From Tannerellaceae bacterium (lineage in GTDB: Bacteria > Bacteroidota > Bacteroidia > Bacteroidales > Tannerellaceae), in the NCBI GenBank assembly GCA_031280435.1, contig JAITGS010000074.1, forward strand, positions 1 through 33,622: a DNA stretch of 33,622 nucleotides, in the 5' to 3' direction. The number at the start of each line of letters is the position of its first letter. The stretch's first letter is position 1. Positions 1 to 8,404 of the stretch are shown here, piece by piece. The notes beneath the pieces were generated by a model. It did no database searches and was not told the origin of the DNA. It was given only the letters and a program-made list of their open reading frames with translations. Position numbers and translations under genes: made by a program.

Positions 1-2
1 TC

Positions 3-119
3 CTTATCCTGGACATAAGCCTGTGGTTCATGCTCAACCTGTATTTCAATTCCCTAATCCGCCAACGTCCTAAAGAGATTAAAAGCTATGTTGAGATGAG
101 AACCGGCGGTGTGGAATGA
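3..119 (+). CDS. C-terminal fragment of an unidentified membrane-associated protein
   Basis: An open frame enters from the left edge and ends with TGA at 117-119. Only about 38 residues are visible. They start with a hydrophobic stretch (LILDISLWFMLNLYF) and end with a basic, polar tail (SLIRQRPKEIKSYVEMRTGG). This looks like a last membrane segment with a cytoplasmic tail. It lies 44 bases before rfbF on the same strand, so it is probably the preceding gene of the polysaccharide operon. The family cannot be named from so short a piece. Confidence 0.5.
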   Translation, partial: LILDISLWFMLNLYFNSLIRQRPKEIKSYVEMRTGGVE

Positions 120-163
120 GGTTGAAGAAAGCAACTACCACGAGATAAACATTACTGAATATA

Positions 164-940
164 ATGAAGGCAGTTATACTTGCCGGAGGTTTCGGCACGA
201 GATTAAGTGAAGCAACCAGCCTGATTCCCAAACCGATGGTTGAGATAGGCGGTAAGCCTATTCTGTGGCACATTATGAAGACATACTCTTATTATGGGGT
301 CAACGATTTCGTAGTGTGCTGTGGATACAAACAATATATAATCAAGGAATACTTTGCCAACTATTTCCGCCACAATTGTGACCTGACCGTCGATTTATCC
401 GATGACAGTATTCAAATTCACGACAACAAATCCGAAAAATGGAAAGTTACTATGGTTGATACCGGCTTGAACACCATGACCGGAGGACGTATCAAGCGCA
501 TCCGGAAATACGTCGGGAACGAACGTTTTCTGCTGACTTACGGCGACGGCGTAGGCGATATCAACATTCGCTCAACGGTTAAATCGCATGAAAATTCGAA
601 ATGCGTGCTTTCCTTGACGGCATACAAGCCATCTGGGAAATTCGGCGCCCTGGAAATAGACGCGAATACCTCCCAAGTAAAATCATTCACGGAGAAACCC
701 GACGGCGACCTTAGCTGGATCAATGCCGGATATTTTGTCTGTGAACCCTCGGTGTTCGATTACATTCCGGATGACGATACTGTTATTTTTGAACGCGCCC
801 CCCTTGAAAATCTGGCGAAAGACGGAAAAATGCATGCCTATCTGCACAATGGTTTCTGGAAACCGATGGACACGATGCGTGATAGCGTCGAATTGAATGA
901 AATGTGGGACAGCGGCAAAGCTCCGTGGAAAGTGTGGTAA
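164..940 (+). CDS. rfbF: glucose-1-phosphate cytidylyltransferase (RfbF)
   Basis: Makes CDP-glucose from CTP and glucose 1-phosphate, the first step to CDP-linked 3,6-dideoxyhexoses, in the cytoplasm. The 258-residue length is normal for RfbF. The nucleotidyltransferase signature AGGFGTRL lies at about residues 7-14 and IPKPMVEIGGKPILWHIM just after it. The YGDGVGDI stretch near residue 126 is the metal/nucleotide-binding region, and the C-terminus FWKPMDTMRDSVELNEMW is typical of the family. The next gene starts 15 bases downstream and encodes RfbH, followed by RfbG, so the three core CDP-dideoxysugar enzymes sit together. The order F-H-G differs from the F-G-H order of enterobacteria. Family and activity are well supported. 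Confidence 0.96.
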   Translation: MKAVILAGGFGTRLSEATSLIPKPMVEIGGKPILWHIMKTYSYYGVNDFVVCCGYKQYIIKEYFANYFRHNCDLTVDLSDDSIQIHDNKSEKWKVTMVDTGLNTMTGGRIKRIRKYVGNERFLLTYGDGVGDINIRSTVKSHENSKCVLSLTAYKPSGKFGALEIDANTSQVKSFTEKPDGDLSWINAGYFVCEPSVFDYIPDDDTVIFERAPLENLAKDGKMHAYLHNGFWKPMDTMRDSVELNEMWDSGKAPWKVW

Positions 941-955
941 AATCAACACAACATC

Positions 956-2308
956 ATGACGAAAGAAAAGGAAGAACTCAAACGACAGATTCTCGAACTA
1001 ACTAAGGAATATTACGGCTTAGTTCACGGACAGACAAAACCTTTTGAAGAGGGCGAAACCTTCGTGAACTACGGAGGACGTCATTTCGACGAAAATGAAC
1101 TGGTGAATTTGGTAGATTCATCTTTGGATTTCTGGCTGACGGCCGGGCCATGGGCGCAACGATTTGAAAAACGTTTTGCTGAATGGATGGGGGTGAAATT
1201 CTGTTCTACGACAAATTCCGGTTCCTCTGCAAATCTGGTGGCGTTCATGTCTCTGACTTCGCCGCGACTTGGCGGGCGACGAATTGAAAGAGGAGATGAA
1301 GTAATAGCCGTCGCCTGTGCGTTTCCCACTACGGTAACACCAATCATTCATTACGGAGCGATTCCTGTGTTCGTAGATGTAACGATACCCGAATACAACA
1401 TCGACGCAAGTTTGCTCGACAAAGCTCTGTCGACGAAAACGAAAGCCGTAATGATCGCGCACTCGCTGGGAAATCCCTTCGACCTGCGGACGGTGAAGGA
1501 TTTTTGCGACGCACACGGGCTTTGGCTGATTGAAGATAATTGTGACGCGCTCGGCTCGGAATATCTTTACGACGGGAAATGGCGAAAAACGGGTACCGTG
1601 GGACATATAGGCACTTCATCGTTTTATCCTCCGCATCATATAACCATGGGCGAGGGAGGCGCTGTATATACAAACGATCCTTTGCTTCACAAAATTGTAA
1701 ACTCGTTCCGCGACTGGGGACGCGACTGCTGGTGTGCCGGAGGACGTGACAATACATGTAAGCGCCGGTTCGACAAACAATTCGGTGAGTTGCCAGCAGG
1801 CTACGATCACAAATACGTCTATTCGCATTTCGGATACAACCTGAAACTGACCGACATGCAGGCGGCAATAGGCTGCGCGCAGTTGGATAAGTTAGACAGA
1901 ATCGTCGAATCGCGGCGCAACAATTTCAATCGCCTGCGAAAGGGGCTGGATGGCGTCGCAGGCTTAATCCTCCCCGAAGCCCAGGCGAACTCCAATCCGA
2001 GCTGGTTCGGTTTCCCGATTTCTGTGATGGAGGACGCTGGTTTTACCCGCAACGAACTGACGCGATACATGGAAAGCAAACGGATACAGACGCGAAACTT
2101 GTTCGCGGGGAATTTGACGAGACATCCGGCATTCGACGCAATGCGCGTCGCTGGAGAAGGCTATCGCGTTGTCGGCGACTTGAAACGGACGGATTTCGTT
2201 ATGAACAACACGTTTTGGACAGGCGTTTACCCCGGCATGACGGGACGCATGCTCGACTATATGATCGCCACAATCAGGGAATTTGTGAAAAAGCATGAAA
2301 ATAATTGA
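956..2308 (+). CDS. rfbH: CDP-4-dehydro-6-deoxyglucose 3-dehydratase (RfbH/E1)
   Basis: Removes the C3 hydroxyl of CDP-4-keto-6-deoxyglucose. It is a pyridoxamine-phosphate and [2Fe-2S] enzyme of the DegT/aminotransferase fold. At 450 residues it has the usual E1 length. The usual PLP-binding lysine is replaced by histidine in SFYPPHHITMGEGG (H227/H228), the hallmark of this dehydratase. The four cluster cysteines can be seen as C196 (EDNCDALGSEY) and C258, C260 and C268 (RDCWCAGG...TC). The end overlaps the start of rfbG by 14 bases, which suggests translational coupling. E1 normally needs an E3 reductase (RfbI/AscD type) to supply electrons. No such gene is present in the window. Confidence 0.96.
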   Translation: MTKEKEELKRQILELTKEYYGLVHGQTKPFEEGETFVNYGGRHFDENELVNLVDSSLDFWLTAGPWAQRFEKRFAEWMGVKFCSTTNSGSSANLVAFMSLTSPRLGGRRIERGDEVIAVACAFPTTVTPIIHYGAIPVFVDVTIPEYNIDASLLDKALSTKTKAVMIAHSLGNPFDLRTVKDFCDAHGLWLIEDNCDALGSEYLYDGKWRKTGTVGHIGTSSFYPPHHITMGEGGAVYTNDPLLHKIVNSFRDWGRDCWCAGGRDNTCKRRFDKQFGELPAGYDHKYVYSHFGYNLKLTDMQAAIGCAQLDKLDRIVESRRNNFNRLRKGLDGVAGLILPEAQANSNPSWFGFPISVMEDAGFTRNELTRYMESKRIQTRNLFAGNLTRHPAFDAMRVAGEGYRVVGDLKRTDFVMNNTFWTGVYPGMTGRMLDYMIATIREFVKKHENN

Positions 2309-3371
2309 CGGATTCGACGGGTTTTACGCCGGAAAACGGGTTCTCGTAACCGGACACACGGGCTTCAAGGGATCGTGGCTTTCCATCTGGCTGCGCGAAA
2401 TGGGAGCCGAAGTTGTCGGCATCGCACTGGAACCGTATTCTGCCGAAGACAATTACGTGCTGTCGGGCTTGAAGGACAAAATCACCGATTTGCGCGGCGA
2501 CGTTCGCAACGGAAAATTGCTGAAGGAGGTTTTCGACGCGCACCGTCCCGAAATAGTGTTTCATCTGGCGGCGCAGCCCTTAGTCAGGCTTAGTTACGAG
2601 ATTCCGGCTGAAACCTACGAAACCAACGTCATGGGAACCGTCAACCTCATGGAAGCCATTCGTGTTACGGAGAGCGTAAGGCTTGGCGTGATGATAACTA
2701 CCGACAAATGTTACGAAAACAGGGAACAGATTTGGGGTTATCGCGAAAACGAGCCGATGGGCGGCTACGATCCGTATTCGTCAAGCAAGGGATCCGCCGA
2801 GCTTGCCATTGCCTCGTGGCGACGATCGTTTTTCAATCCGAAGAATTACGAAAAACATGGCAAATCGTTAGCAAGTGCGCGTGCCGGAAACGTTATTGGC
2901 GGAGGCGATAGGGCAGCGGACAGAATCATACCGGACTGTATTCGTGCGCTGGAGGCGGACAAAGCTATTGAAATGCGAAATCCCGAAGCTATACGTCCCT
3001 GGCAGCACGTTTTGGAGCCGTTGAGCGGATATTTGCTGCTGGCGATGAAAATGTGGCGCGAACCGACTGTTTACTGCGAAGGCTGGAACTTCGGACCTGC
3101 AAGCGAATCGATAGCAACTGTCAGAGACGTCGCAACGAAAGTTGCGAAACATTACGGAAAAGGCGAACTGCGTGACTTGTCCGATCCTGCCGCCGTGCAC
3201 GAAGCCGGACTGCTGATGCTGGACGTTTCGAAGGCGAAATTCAAATTAGGCTGGACGCCTCGCCTGAACCTCGACCAAACCGTCGCCTTGACTGTCGAGT
3301 GGTACAAAAGATACCGCAACGAAAATGCTTACGAACTGTGTGTAGAACAAATACGAAGGTATTTGCAATGA
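2295..3371 (+). CDS. rfbG: CDP-glucose 4,6-dehydratase (RfbG)
   Basis: Oxidises CDP-glucose to CDP-4-keto-6-deoxyglucose, the substrate of RfbH. It is an extended short-chain dehydrogenase/reductase. The NAD-binding motif GHTGFKG is at residues 20-26 and the catalytic Tyr-Lys pair at Y161/K165 (YSSSK). TTDKCYEN near residue 135 supplies the catalytic Thr region. The 358-residue length matches the family. The start at 2295 lies inside the end of rfbH, and the stop overlaps the next start as ATGA, so the genes are tightly packed. Together with rfbF and rfbH this is the complete early CDP-dideoxyhexose pathway. Confidence 0.96.
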   Translation: MKIIDGFDGFYAGKRVLVTGHTGFKGSWLSIWLREMGAEVVGIALEPYSAEDNYVLSGLKDKITDLRGDVRNGKLLKEVFDAHRPEIVFHLAAQPLVRLSYEIPAETYETNVMGTVNLMEAIRVTESVRLGVMITTDKCYENREQIWGYRENEPMGGYDPYSSSKGSAELAIASWRRSFFNPKNYEKHGKSLASARAGNVIGGGDRAADRIIPDCIRALEADKAIEMRNPEAIRPWQHVLEPLSGYLLLAMKMWREPTVYCEGWNFGPASESIATVRDVATKVAKHYGKGELRDLSDPAAVHEAGLLMLDVSKAKFKLGWTPRLNLDQTVALTVEWYKRYRNENAYELCVEQIRRYLQ

Positions 3372-3907
3372 AAACGATATTGATAACCGGATTTGACGGA
3401 TTGCGGATTATTGAAGCAAACGTCTGCAAAGATACACGGGGATTATTTCTGAAAACCTTTAACCAAAGCGTGTTCCTTGATTTGGGATTGGAAACGAACT
3501 ACAAGGAAAGGTATTATTCCAAATCACGCGGGAATGTGATTCGCGGAATGCATTTTCACACTCCGCCTTACGACCATGTAAAAACAGTGAATGTGTTGCA
3601 CGGCGCCATTCTGGATGTTGTCGTTGATATTAGAAAAGAATCGCCTTCTTACAAACAATATTTTACTACGGAACTGAATGATAGCGACGGACGTTTTTTA
3701 TACATACCGAAAGGTTTTGCTCACGGCTTCAAGGCATTGACCGACAACGCCATTGTGGAATACAATCAAACTTCGGAATACAACAAAGAGGCGGATTGCG
3801 GTATTCGCTGGGATTCCTTCGGATTCGACTGGCAAACAGGCAATCCGACTATTTCCGAAAGAGACTGTAAATTTCCTGCGTTAAACAATTTTGTTTCTCC
3901 TTTTTAA
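3368..3907 (+). CDS. RfbC/RmlC-like sugar-nucleotide epimerase, probably CDP-sugar 5-epimerase
   Basis: A 179-residue cupin of the dTDP-4-dehydrorhamnose 3,5-epimerase family. I chose ATG 3368, which overlaps the rfbG stop as ATGA. A start further upstream would run far into rfbG and would not align with the family. Visible family features are the DTRGLFLKTFNQ segment near the N-terminus, the catalytic-histidine segment VIRGMHFHTPPYDHVKTV, the HGAILDVVVDIR strand and the FLYIPKGFAHGF strand. No rmlA, rmlB or rmlD gene is seen, so a dTDP-rhamnose role is unlikely. The position after rfbFHG matches AscE-type enzymes, which epimerise C5 of CDP-4-keto-3,6-dideoxyglucose on the way to CDP-ascarylose. 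That substrate is an inference from context. Confidence 0.85.
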   Translation: MKTILITGFDGLRIIEANVCKDTRGLFLKTFNQSVFLDLGLETNYKERYYSKSRGNVIRGMHFHTPPYDHVKTVNVLHGAILDVVVDIRKESPSYKQYFTTELNDSDGRFLYIPKGFAHGFKALTDNAIVEYNQTSEYNKEADCGIRWDSFGFDWQTGNPTISERDCKFPALNNFVSPF

Positions 3908-3910
3908 ACG

Positions 3911-4789
3911 ATGAAAATACTTATTTCGGGAGCAACGGGCTTTATAGGTAAAAATTTGTCAATCGCATTGACCGAAAAACATGAAATTCATGTTTTAGGG
4001 CGTTCATCATCGAATATTTCCGATTTCAACCATGTTTTTTATTTTGAAAATAATATTTCCGAACTGCATGATTATTTGGAAAAGCACCAAATAGCTGGTA
4101 TCATTCATTTGGCGTCTCTGTTTTTATCTTCGCATAAGAATACCGATATCGAAAACTTGATTGAATCGAATATTCTTTTAGGAACGTCCTTGCTGGAAGC
4201 GGCTCAAAATACAAGTATAAGATGGTTTTTGAATGCGGGAACTTTTTGGCAACACTACGATTTCAATTCAAAAAATTATAATCCGGTAAATTTGTATGCC
4301 GCAACAAAGCAGGCTTTTATTGACTTGGCTAAATATTACACGGAAACTTCGGATATAAAGTTTGTTACTTTGAAAATTTGCGATACGTTCGGATCCGGAG
4401 ATACAAGACTTAAAATATTTAATTTATGGAATAAAATATCGGAAACAGGTGAAACATTGGTAATGTCCCCCGGCGAACAATACATTGATATGCTTTATAT
4501 AGACGATGTAGTTGACGGTTTTGTACGCCTCGTTCACCTGTTAAATTCGGATGAAAAATTGGAGGCAGATTATGCCCTGTATGCGGAGACCAGATATAAA
4601 CTGAAAGAGCTATCCGTTTTATATCAGAATGCTACGGGGAAAAAGTTGAATATCCAATGGGGAAAACGAGAATATAGAACGAGAGAAGTGATGGAACCAT
4701 GGAAAATGGGAAATAGATTGCCCGAATGGAAAGCAAAGGTTTCAATGGAAGACGGGATATTAAAAACGATGGGATTATGTATGGAGTGA
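3911..4789 (+). CDS. NAD(P)-dependent epimerase/dehydratase, probable CDP-3,6-dideoxyhexose synthase (RfbJ/AscF-like)
   Basis: A 292-residue extended short-chain dehydrogenase/reductase. The Rossmann motif GATGFIG is at residues 7-13 and the active-site Y..xK is in NLYAATK near residue 135. GIIHLASL, the DIxFVxLKICDTFGSGD stretch, the EQYIDMLYIDDVVDGF stretch and the overall length recall RfbJ (CDP-abequose synthase) and AscF. Such enzymes reduce the C4 ketone as the last step of CDP-3,6-dideoxyhexose synthesis. It begins four bases after the epimerase-like gene, and the pair epimerase plus reductase fits CDP-ascarylose. Abequose or another dideoxyhexose cannot be excluded. Codon use is already more AT-rich than in rfbFHG. 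Confidence 0.82.
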   Translation: MKILISGATGFIGKNLSIALTEKHEIHVLGRSSSNISDFNHVFYFENNISELHDYLEKHQIAGIIHLASLFLSSHKNTDIENLIESNILLGTSLLEAAQNTSIRWFLNAGTFWQHYDFNSKNYNPVNLYAATKQAFIDLAKYYTETSDIKFVTLKICDTFGSGDTRLKIFNLWNKISETGETLVMSPGEQYIDMLYIDDVVDGFVRLVHLLNSDEKLEADYALYAETRYKLKELSVLYQNATGKKLNIQWGKREYRTREVMEPWKMGNRLPEWKAKVSMEDGILKTMGLCME

Positions 4790-4847
4790 CATGAGCCTGC
4801 TGAGTGGGAAGAAAATACTGTTGTAAAATAATAAGCCTTAGTGTAAG

Positions 4848-5837
4848 ATGGACAAGAAAACAAATTTTTTTCAATACACAAACAATTTCATTAAAACCTC
4901 GCATGTTTTATCTATTCCGATATTAGAGTCAAATTTGCGTAATAAATCGGCGGTTACGATTGCAATACCTACATATAAACGAAGTAATTTGCTGAAAATA
5001 ACTATTGATAGCGCATTAAATCAGTATGGATATGATGATTATAATGTTATAGTGATAGATAATAATCCGGAACGAAATGATGCTACCGAGCAATTGCTAC
5101 TTACGTATAATAACTCCAAATTAAGTTATTTCAAAAATGAGCAAAATATTGGAATGTGTGGAAACTGGAATAGATTTTTTGAATTATCGCAAACACAATG
5201 GACTGTAATGCTGCATGATGATGACATATTATCTCCTTATTATCTTGAAACGATAAGTCGATATTTAGATGATAATATTTCATTAATAAAACCTCAAATT
5301 GTTAAATTCTACAATAATGAGAATTTAGAATATCCGAAATATCAGTGCACACTACCGTTGAGGAAATTGGCATTAACCGATTTTATGTTGGGTTGTGCTA
5401 TTGGAGCGCCTTCTCATGTGATTTTTCAAACAAAAGATGTTATTCAATTAGGCGGATTTAACGAGGATTTTTATCCGACGTTTGATTTTGTCTTTAATTT
5501 ACAATGTGTCAAATGCAAAAATATTTATATGCTTCCTTATATGCTCGGCGGTTATAGGGTTCTTGAAAATGAAAGTCTGCAACAATCCACAATGAAACGG
5601 TACTTTCAAAATCGTCTTATTATAAGTGCTTTTATTTTAAGAAATCTACATGTTCCGAAATTATTTATTAAAATCATTCACTTTTTTGCTTATCCGTTAT
5701 GGGTAGGCGATATAGGACGAAAATATAAAATGAAGTATAAAATGAATATCGTTTATCACATTCTGCCCGATTGTATAGGCAGCTTTGTTGTTAGAGTTTT
5801 TTCTTATATGGTAAAAGCTATAAATAATGTCTATTAA
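4848..5837 (+). CDS. glycosyltransferase family 2
   Basis: A 329-residue GT-A fold inverting glycosyltransferase that would add one sugar to the lipid-linked O-unit at the cytoplasmic face. The family-2 start AVTIAIPTYKRSNLLKITIDSAL lies about 35 residues in, so there is a short N-terminal extension. NVIVIDNNPERND, the GMCGNWNRFFE segment and the metal-binding MLHDDDIL motif follow. A 58-base AT-rich gap separates it from the reductase gene. It overlaps the flippase gene by 11 bases. Donor and acceptor cannot be told from sequence. The gene is clearly AT-rich compared with rfbFHG. Confidence 0.88.
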   Translation: MDKKTNFFQYTNNFIKTSHVLSIPILESNLRNKSAVTIAIPTYKRSNLLKITIDSALNQYGYDDYNVIVIDNNPERNDATEQLLLTYNNSKLSYFKNEQNIGMCGNWNRFFELSQTQWTVMLHDDDILSPYYLETISRYLDDNISLIKPQIVKFYNNENLEYPKYQCTLPLRKLALTDFMLGCAIGAPSHVIFQTKDVIQLGGFNEDFYPTFDFVFNLQCVKCKNIYMLPYMLGGYRVLENESLQQSTMKRYFQNRLIISAFILRNLHVPKLFIKIIHFFAYPLWVGDIGRKYKMKYKMNIVYHILPDCIGSFVVRVFSYMVKAINNVY

Positions 5838-7278
5838 GAAAACATTAGTCAAAGGAGTGTACTTCATGGCATTGGCTAATTATTCGGGAGTAATTGTCGG
5901 ACTTATAATTACTGCCGTTTTAGCAAGACTGTTGTCTCCTTCCGATTTTGGCGTAGTTGCTATAGCGATGGTTTTCATCACGTTCTTTTCCTTATTAAGC
6001 GATGCCGGTATCGCATCTGCGATTATTCAATTTAAAGAACTAAACAGGAAAGACATAAGTAATATTTTTGGATTTGCGTTTTGGACGGGATGCCTGTTAA
6101 GTGTCATTTTCCTTGTCCTCGCTCCATTTATAGCACGATTCTACGAAAAGGAAATTCTAATTAATATTTGTAGAATTCTTTCAATACAGGTTTTTATTAC
6201 AACCTTAAATATTGTTCCGAATGCTTTACTTCTAAAAGAAAAAAAATTTAATATCATTGCATATCGACGGGTTTCCATTCAACTTTTTTGCGGTATTATA
6301 GCCATATTGGCGGCAATATATGGAGCGGGTCTATATGCTTTATTAATAGCGCCTGTTGCCGGGAGTATCTTAGAATTAATTGTAAACATGTATTTTTCTA
6401 AAATACAATTAAACATCTTATGTAATTTAAGCCCGATTAAGCAGATATTTTCATTTTCGGCATTTCAATTTTCGTTTAGTTTCATCAATTATTTTGGTCG
6501 CAATCTGGATAAATTAATTATAGGGAAGAGCATTGGGATATCTCAACTTGGGTTTTATGAAAAATCTTATCGTTTAATGATGTTACCCATTCAAAATACT
6601 ACGGGAATTGTCTCTCCCGTACTGCATCCGATTTTATCTGATTTTCAAAAGACCCCGGAAGTAATTTTTAATGCATATCTCAAAATAACAAAATTATTGG
6701 CAAATATTTCTTTTCCTGTCGCAGTTATCTTTTTTTTTATTGCAAATGAATTAATATTATTAGTTTTCGGCACACAATGGGGAGATGCCGTTCCTGCCTT
6801 TAGAATACTTTCAATTTCAATCGCACTACAAATTCCCATGGTTACAGCCGGAGCGATTTTTCAATCGCTTAATAAGACAAAAGAATTATTCATACTCGGA
6901 ACCCTTAATGTTTTAATCGCTGTGGGAGGTCTTTTAATTGCAACTCGTTTTTATGGCACCATTGAAGCCATAGGTATAGCGTTCGTTATAACATGCTTTA
7001 TTTCTTTTATAAATTCATTCTGGACAATAACAAAATATGCTTTCCATAAAAGTTTTGGAATAGTACTAAAAATATTTTTCATGCCTTTTCTATGTTACAT
7101 CATTCAATTTTTGATATTATATTTTTTATCTAATTATATGGATTACAGTATATGGCTATCTCTATCATTAAAAGTGAGTGTCTGGATGTTTTTAACATTT
7201 CTGTATTTCCAGTTTTTTACGGAATATAAGCCGGTTGTCCTTGTTTGTTCCTTTTATCTAAAAATCAAGCGTAAATGA
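5827..7278 (+). CDS. Wzx-like lipopolysaccharide/polysaccharide flippase
   Basis: A 483-residue integral membrane protein of the MOP/polysaccharide exporter superfamily. It would flip undecaprenyl-linked repeat units across the inner membrane. The N-terminus (KGVYFMALANYSGVIVGLIITAVLARLLSPSDFGVVAIA) is characteristic of the Wzx/WzxC-type group. Hydrophobic segments are spread over the whole length (roughly a dozen). SIQLFCGIIAILAA and the FGRNLDKLIIGKSIG segment are typical internal landmarks. It overlaps both neighbours (11 bases upstream, ATGA downstream), so it is translated as part of the operon. With the EpsG-like polymerase it indicates a Wzx/Wzy-dependent pathway. Confidence 0.9.
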   Translation: MSIKKTLVKGVYFMALANYSGVIVGLIITAVLARLLSPSDFGVVAIAMVFITFFSLLSDAGIASAIIQFKELNRKDISNIFGFAFWTGCLLSVIFLVLAPFIARFYEKEILINICRILSIQVFITTLNIVPNALLLKEKKFNIIAYRRVSIQLFCGIIAILAAIYGAGLYALLIAPVAGSILELIVNMYFSKIQLNILCNLSPIKQIFSFSAFQFSFSFINYFGRNLDKLIIGKSIGISQLGFYEKSYRLMMLPIQNTTGIVSPVLHPILSDFQKTPEVIFNAYLKITKLLANISFPVAVIFFFIANELILLVFGTQWGDAVPAFRILSISIALQIPMVTAGAIFQSLNKTKELFILGTLNVLIAVGGLLIATRFYGTIEAIGIAFVITCFISFINSFWTITKYAFHKSFGIVLKIFFMPFLCYIIQFLILYFLSNYMDYSIWLSLSLKVSVWMFLTFLYFQFFTEYKPVVLVCSFYLKIKRK

Positions 7279-8183
7279 AACTGTATGTAATCATCGTAAC
7301 TTACAACGGTCGCAAATGGTACGACAAATGTTTCGGAAGTGTAAGAAATTCTTCCGTTCCGGCTCAAGCTATCGTTATAGACAATGCGTCCTCAGACGAT
7401 ACTGTTTCCTACATAAAGGAAAATTATCCGGAAATACATCTTGTCGAAAGCAATAAAAATTTGGGATTTGGCAAAGCAAACAATATAGGGATAAAATATG
7501 CTTTGGAGCATGGAGCTGATTATGTATATCTTTTAAATCAGGACGCATGGGTATATCCAAAAACTTTTGAAACCTTAATCAAGGTTTCCGTGAAAAATCC
7601 GGATTATGGTATTATCAGTCCGATGCAGATTACTGCCAATGAAGATAAGTTCGATAAAAAATTTTCAACGTGTTGTAGTACCCCGTCTTGCGAAAATCTG
7701 ATTGATGATTTATATTTTAACACAGTACAAGAAGTATATGAAATCAGAAATGTTATGGCGGCGCACTGGTTGATTACGAAAGCCTCTCTTTTGTTCATTG
7801 GTGGATTTTCCCCTGTTTTTTTCCATTATGGAGAGGATTATAATTTAATTGATCGAATGCGATATCATGGATTTAAATGTGGAATCTGTCCGCTGACAAC
7901 GGGGGTTCATGACCGTGAATTGCGTAAAACAACGAAACGCAAATCAATGTACATGTATTATATTGATACACTAATACGAAGTAGCAATATAAATATGTCC
8001 GGACGGGCAAGGATGAAATCCATATTTATATCAATCATTTATTTCATGATTGCTGTGTACCGGTACCGATCTATAAGCCCTATTATATATTTTTTCAAAT
8101 GGCTTTGTCTTACCCCTAAAATCATTAAGTACAATTGTAAAACAAAGAGAAAAAGAATCTTTTTTGATACGTTTGAAAGTTAA
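7275..8183 (+). CDS. glycosyltransferase family 2 (rhamnosyltransferase-like)
   Basis: A 302-residue GT2 protein. It opens with YVIIVTYNGRKWYDKCFGSV, then IVIDNASSDDTVSYI and the ESNKNLGFGKANNIGI segment common in WbbL/RfbF-like rhamnosyltransferases. YLLNQDAWVYP is the DxD-equivalent region, and HYGEDYNLIDRMRYHG is the acceptor-side acidic motif. The C-terminus has a hydrophobic stretch (FISIIYFMIAVYRY) that may bind the membrane. Its start overlaps the flippase stop as ATGA. Sugar specificity is unknown. Confidence 0.88.
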   Translation: MKLYVIIVTYNGRKWYDKCFGSVRNSSVPAQAIVIDNASSDDTVSYIKENYPEIHLVESNKNLGFGKANNIGIKYALEHGADYVYLLNQDAWVYPKTFETLIKVSVKNPDYGIISPMQITANEDKFDKKFSTCCSTPSCENLIDDLYFNTVQEVYEIRNVMAAHWLITKASLLFIGGFSPVFFHYGEDYNLIDRMRYHGFKCGICPLTTGVHDRELRKTTKRKSMYMYYIDTLIRSSNINMSGRARMKSIFISIIYFMIAVYRYRSISPIIYFFKWLCLTPKIIKYNCKTKRKRIFFDTFES

Positions 8184-8192
8184 ATACAGGTT

Positions 8193-8336
8193 ATGAATAC
8201 AATAAAATACACGGTAATTATTCCCCACAAAAACATTCCCGATTTACTTCAACGTTGTTTGGATTCTATTCCGCGTAGGGAAGACATTCAGATTATCTAT
8301 TTCAGCTTATTTTGCTTAAGCCACTTAAAGAGTTAA
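8193..8336 (+). pseudogene. remnant of a family 2 glycosyltransferase gene
   Basis: An ATG ten bases after the preceding gene opens a 47-residue frame: MNTIKYTVIIPHKNIPDLLQ and then RCLDSIPRREDIQII. This is a clear GT2 N-terminus up to the second beta strand. The next residues should be an acidic, Asp-rich nucleotide-binding strand. Instead the frame runs into unrelated sequence (YFSLFCLSHLKS) and stops at 8334-8336. No continuation of the GT2 fold is seen before the next intact GT2 gene at 8405. I read this as the scar of a gene deletion or replacement in the locus. Confidence 0.7.
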
Positions 8337-8404
8337 ATAGCGGAATCATTATTGCAATTTATAGTACATAATTGATGTTTAAACCATCAAAAAACGTGAA
8401 TGAC

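Noticed and set aside
3299-3367. N-terminal extension of the RfbC-like epimerase gene
   Set aside because: These 23 codons lie in rfbG and do not align with the family. ATG 3368 overlaps the rfbG stop as ATGA, as at other junctions in the operon.
164-4789. dTDP-rhamnose pathway
   Set aside because: Only an RfbC-like gene is present. The nucleotidyltransferase and dehydratase are clearly CDP-glucose types, and no rmlA, rmlB or rmlD gene is seen.
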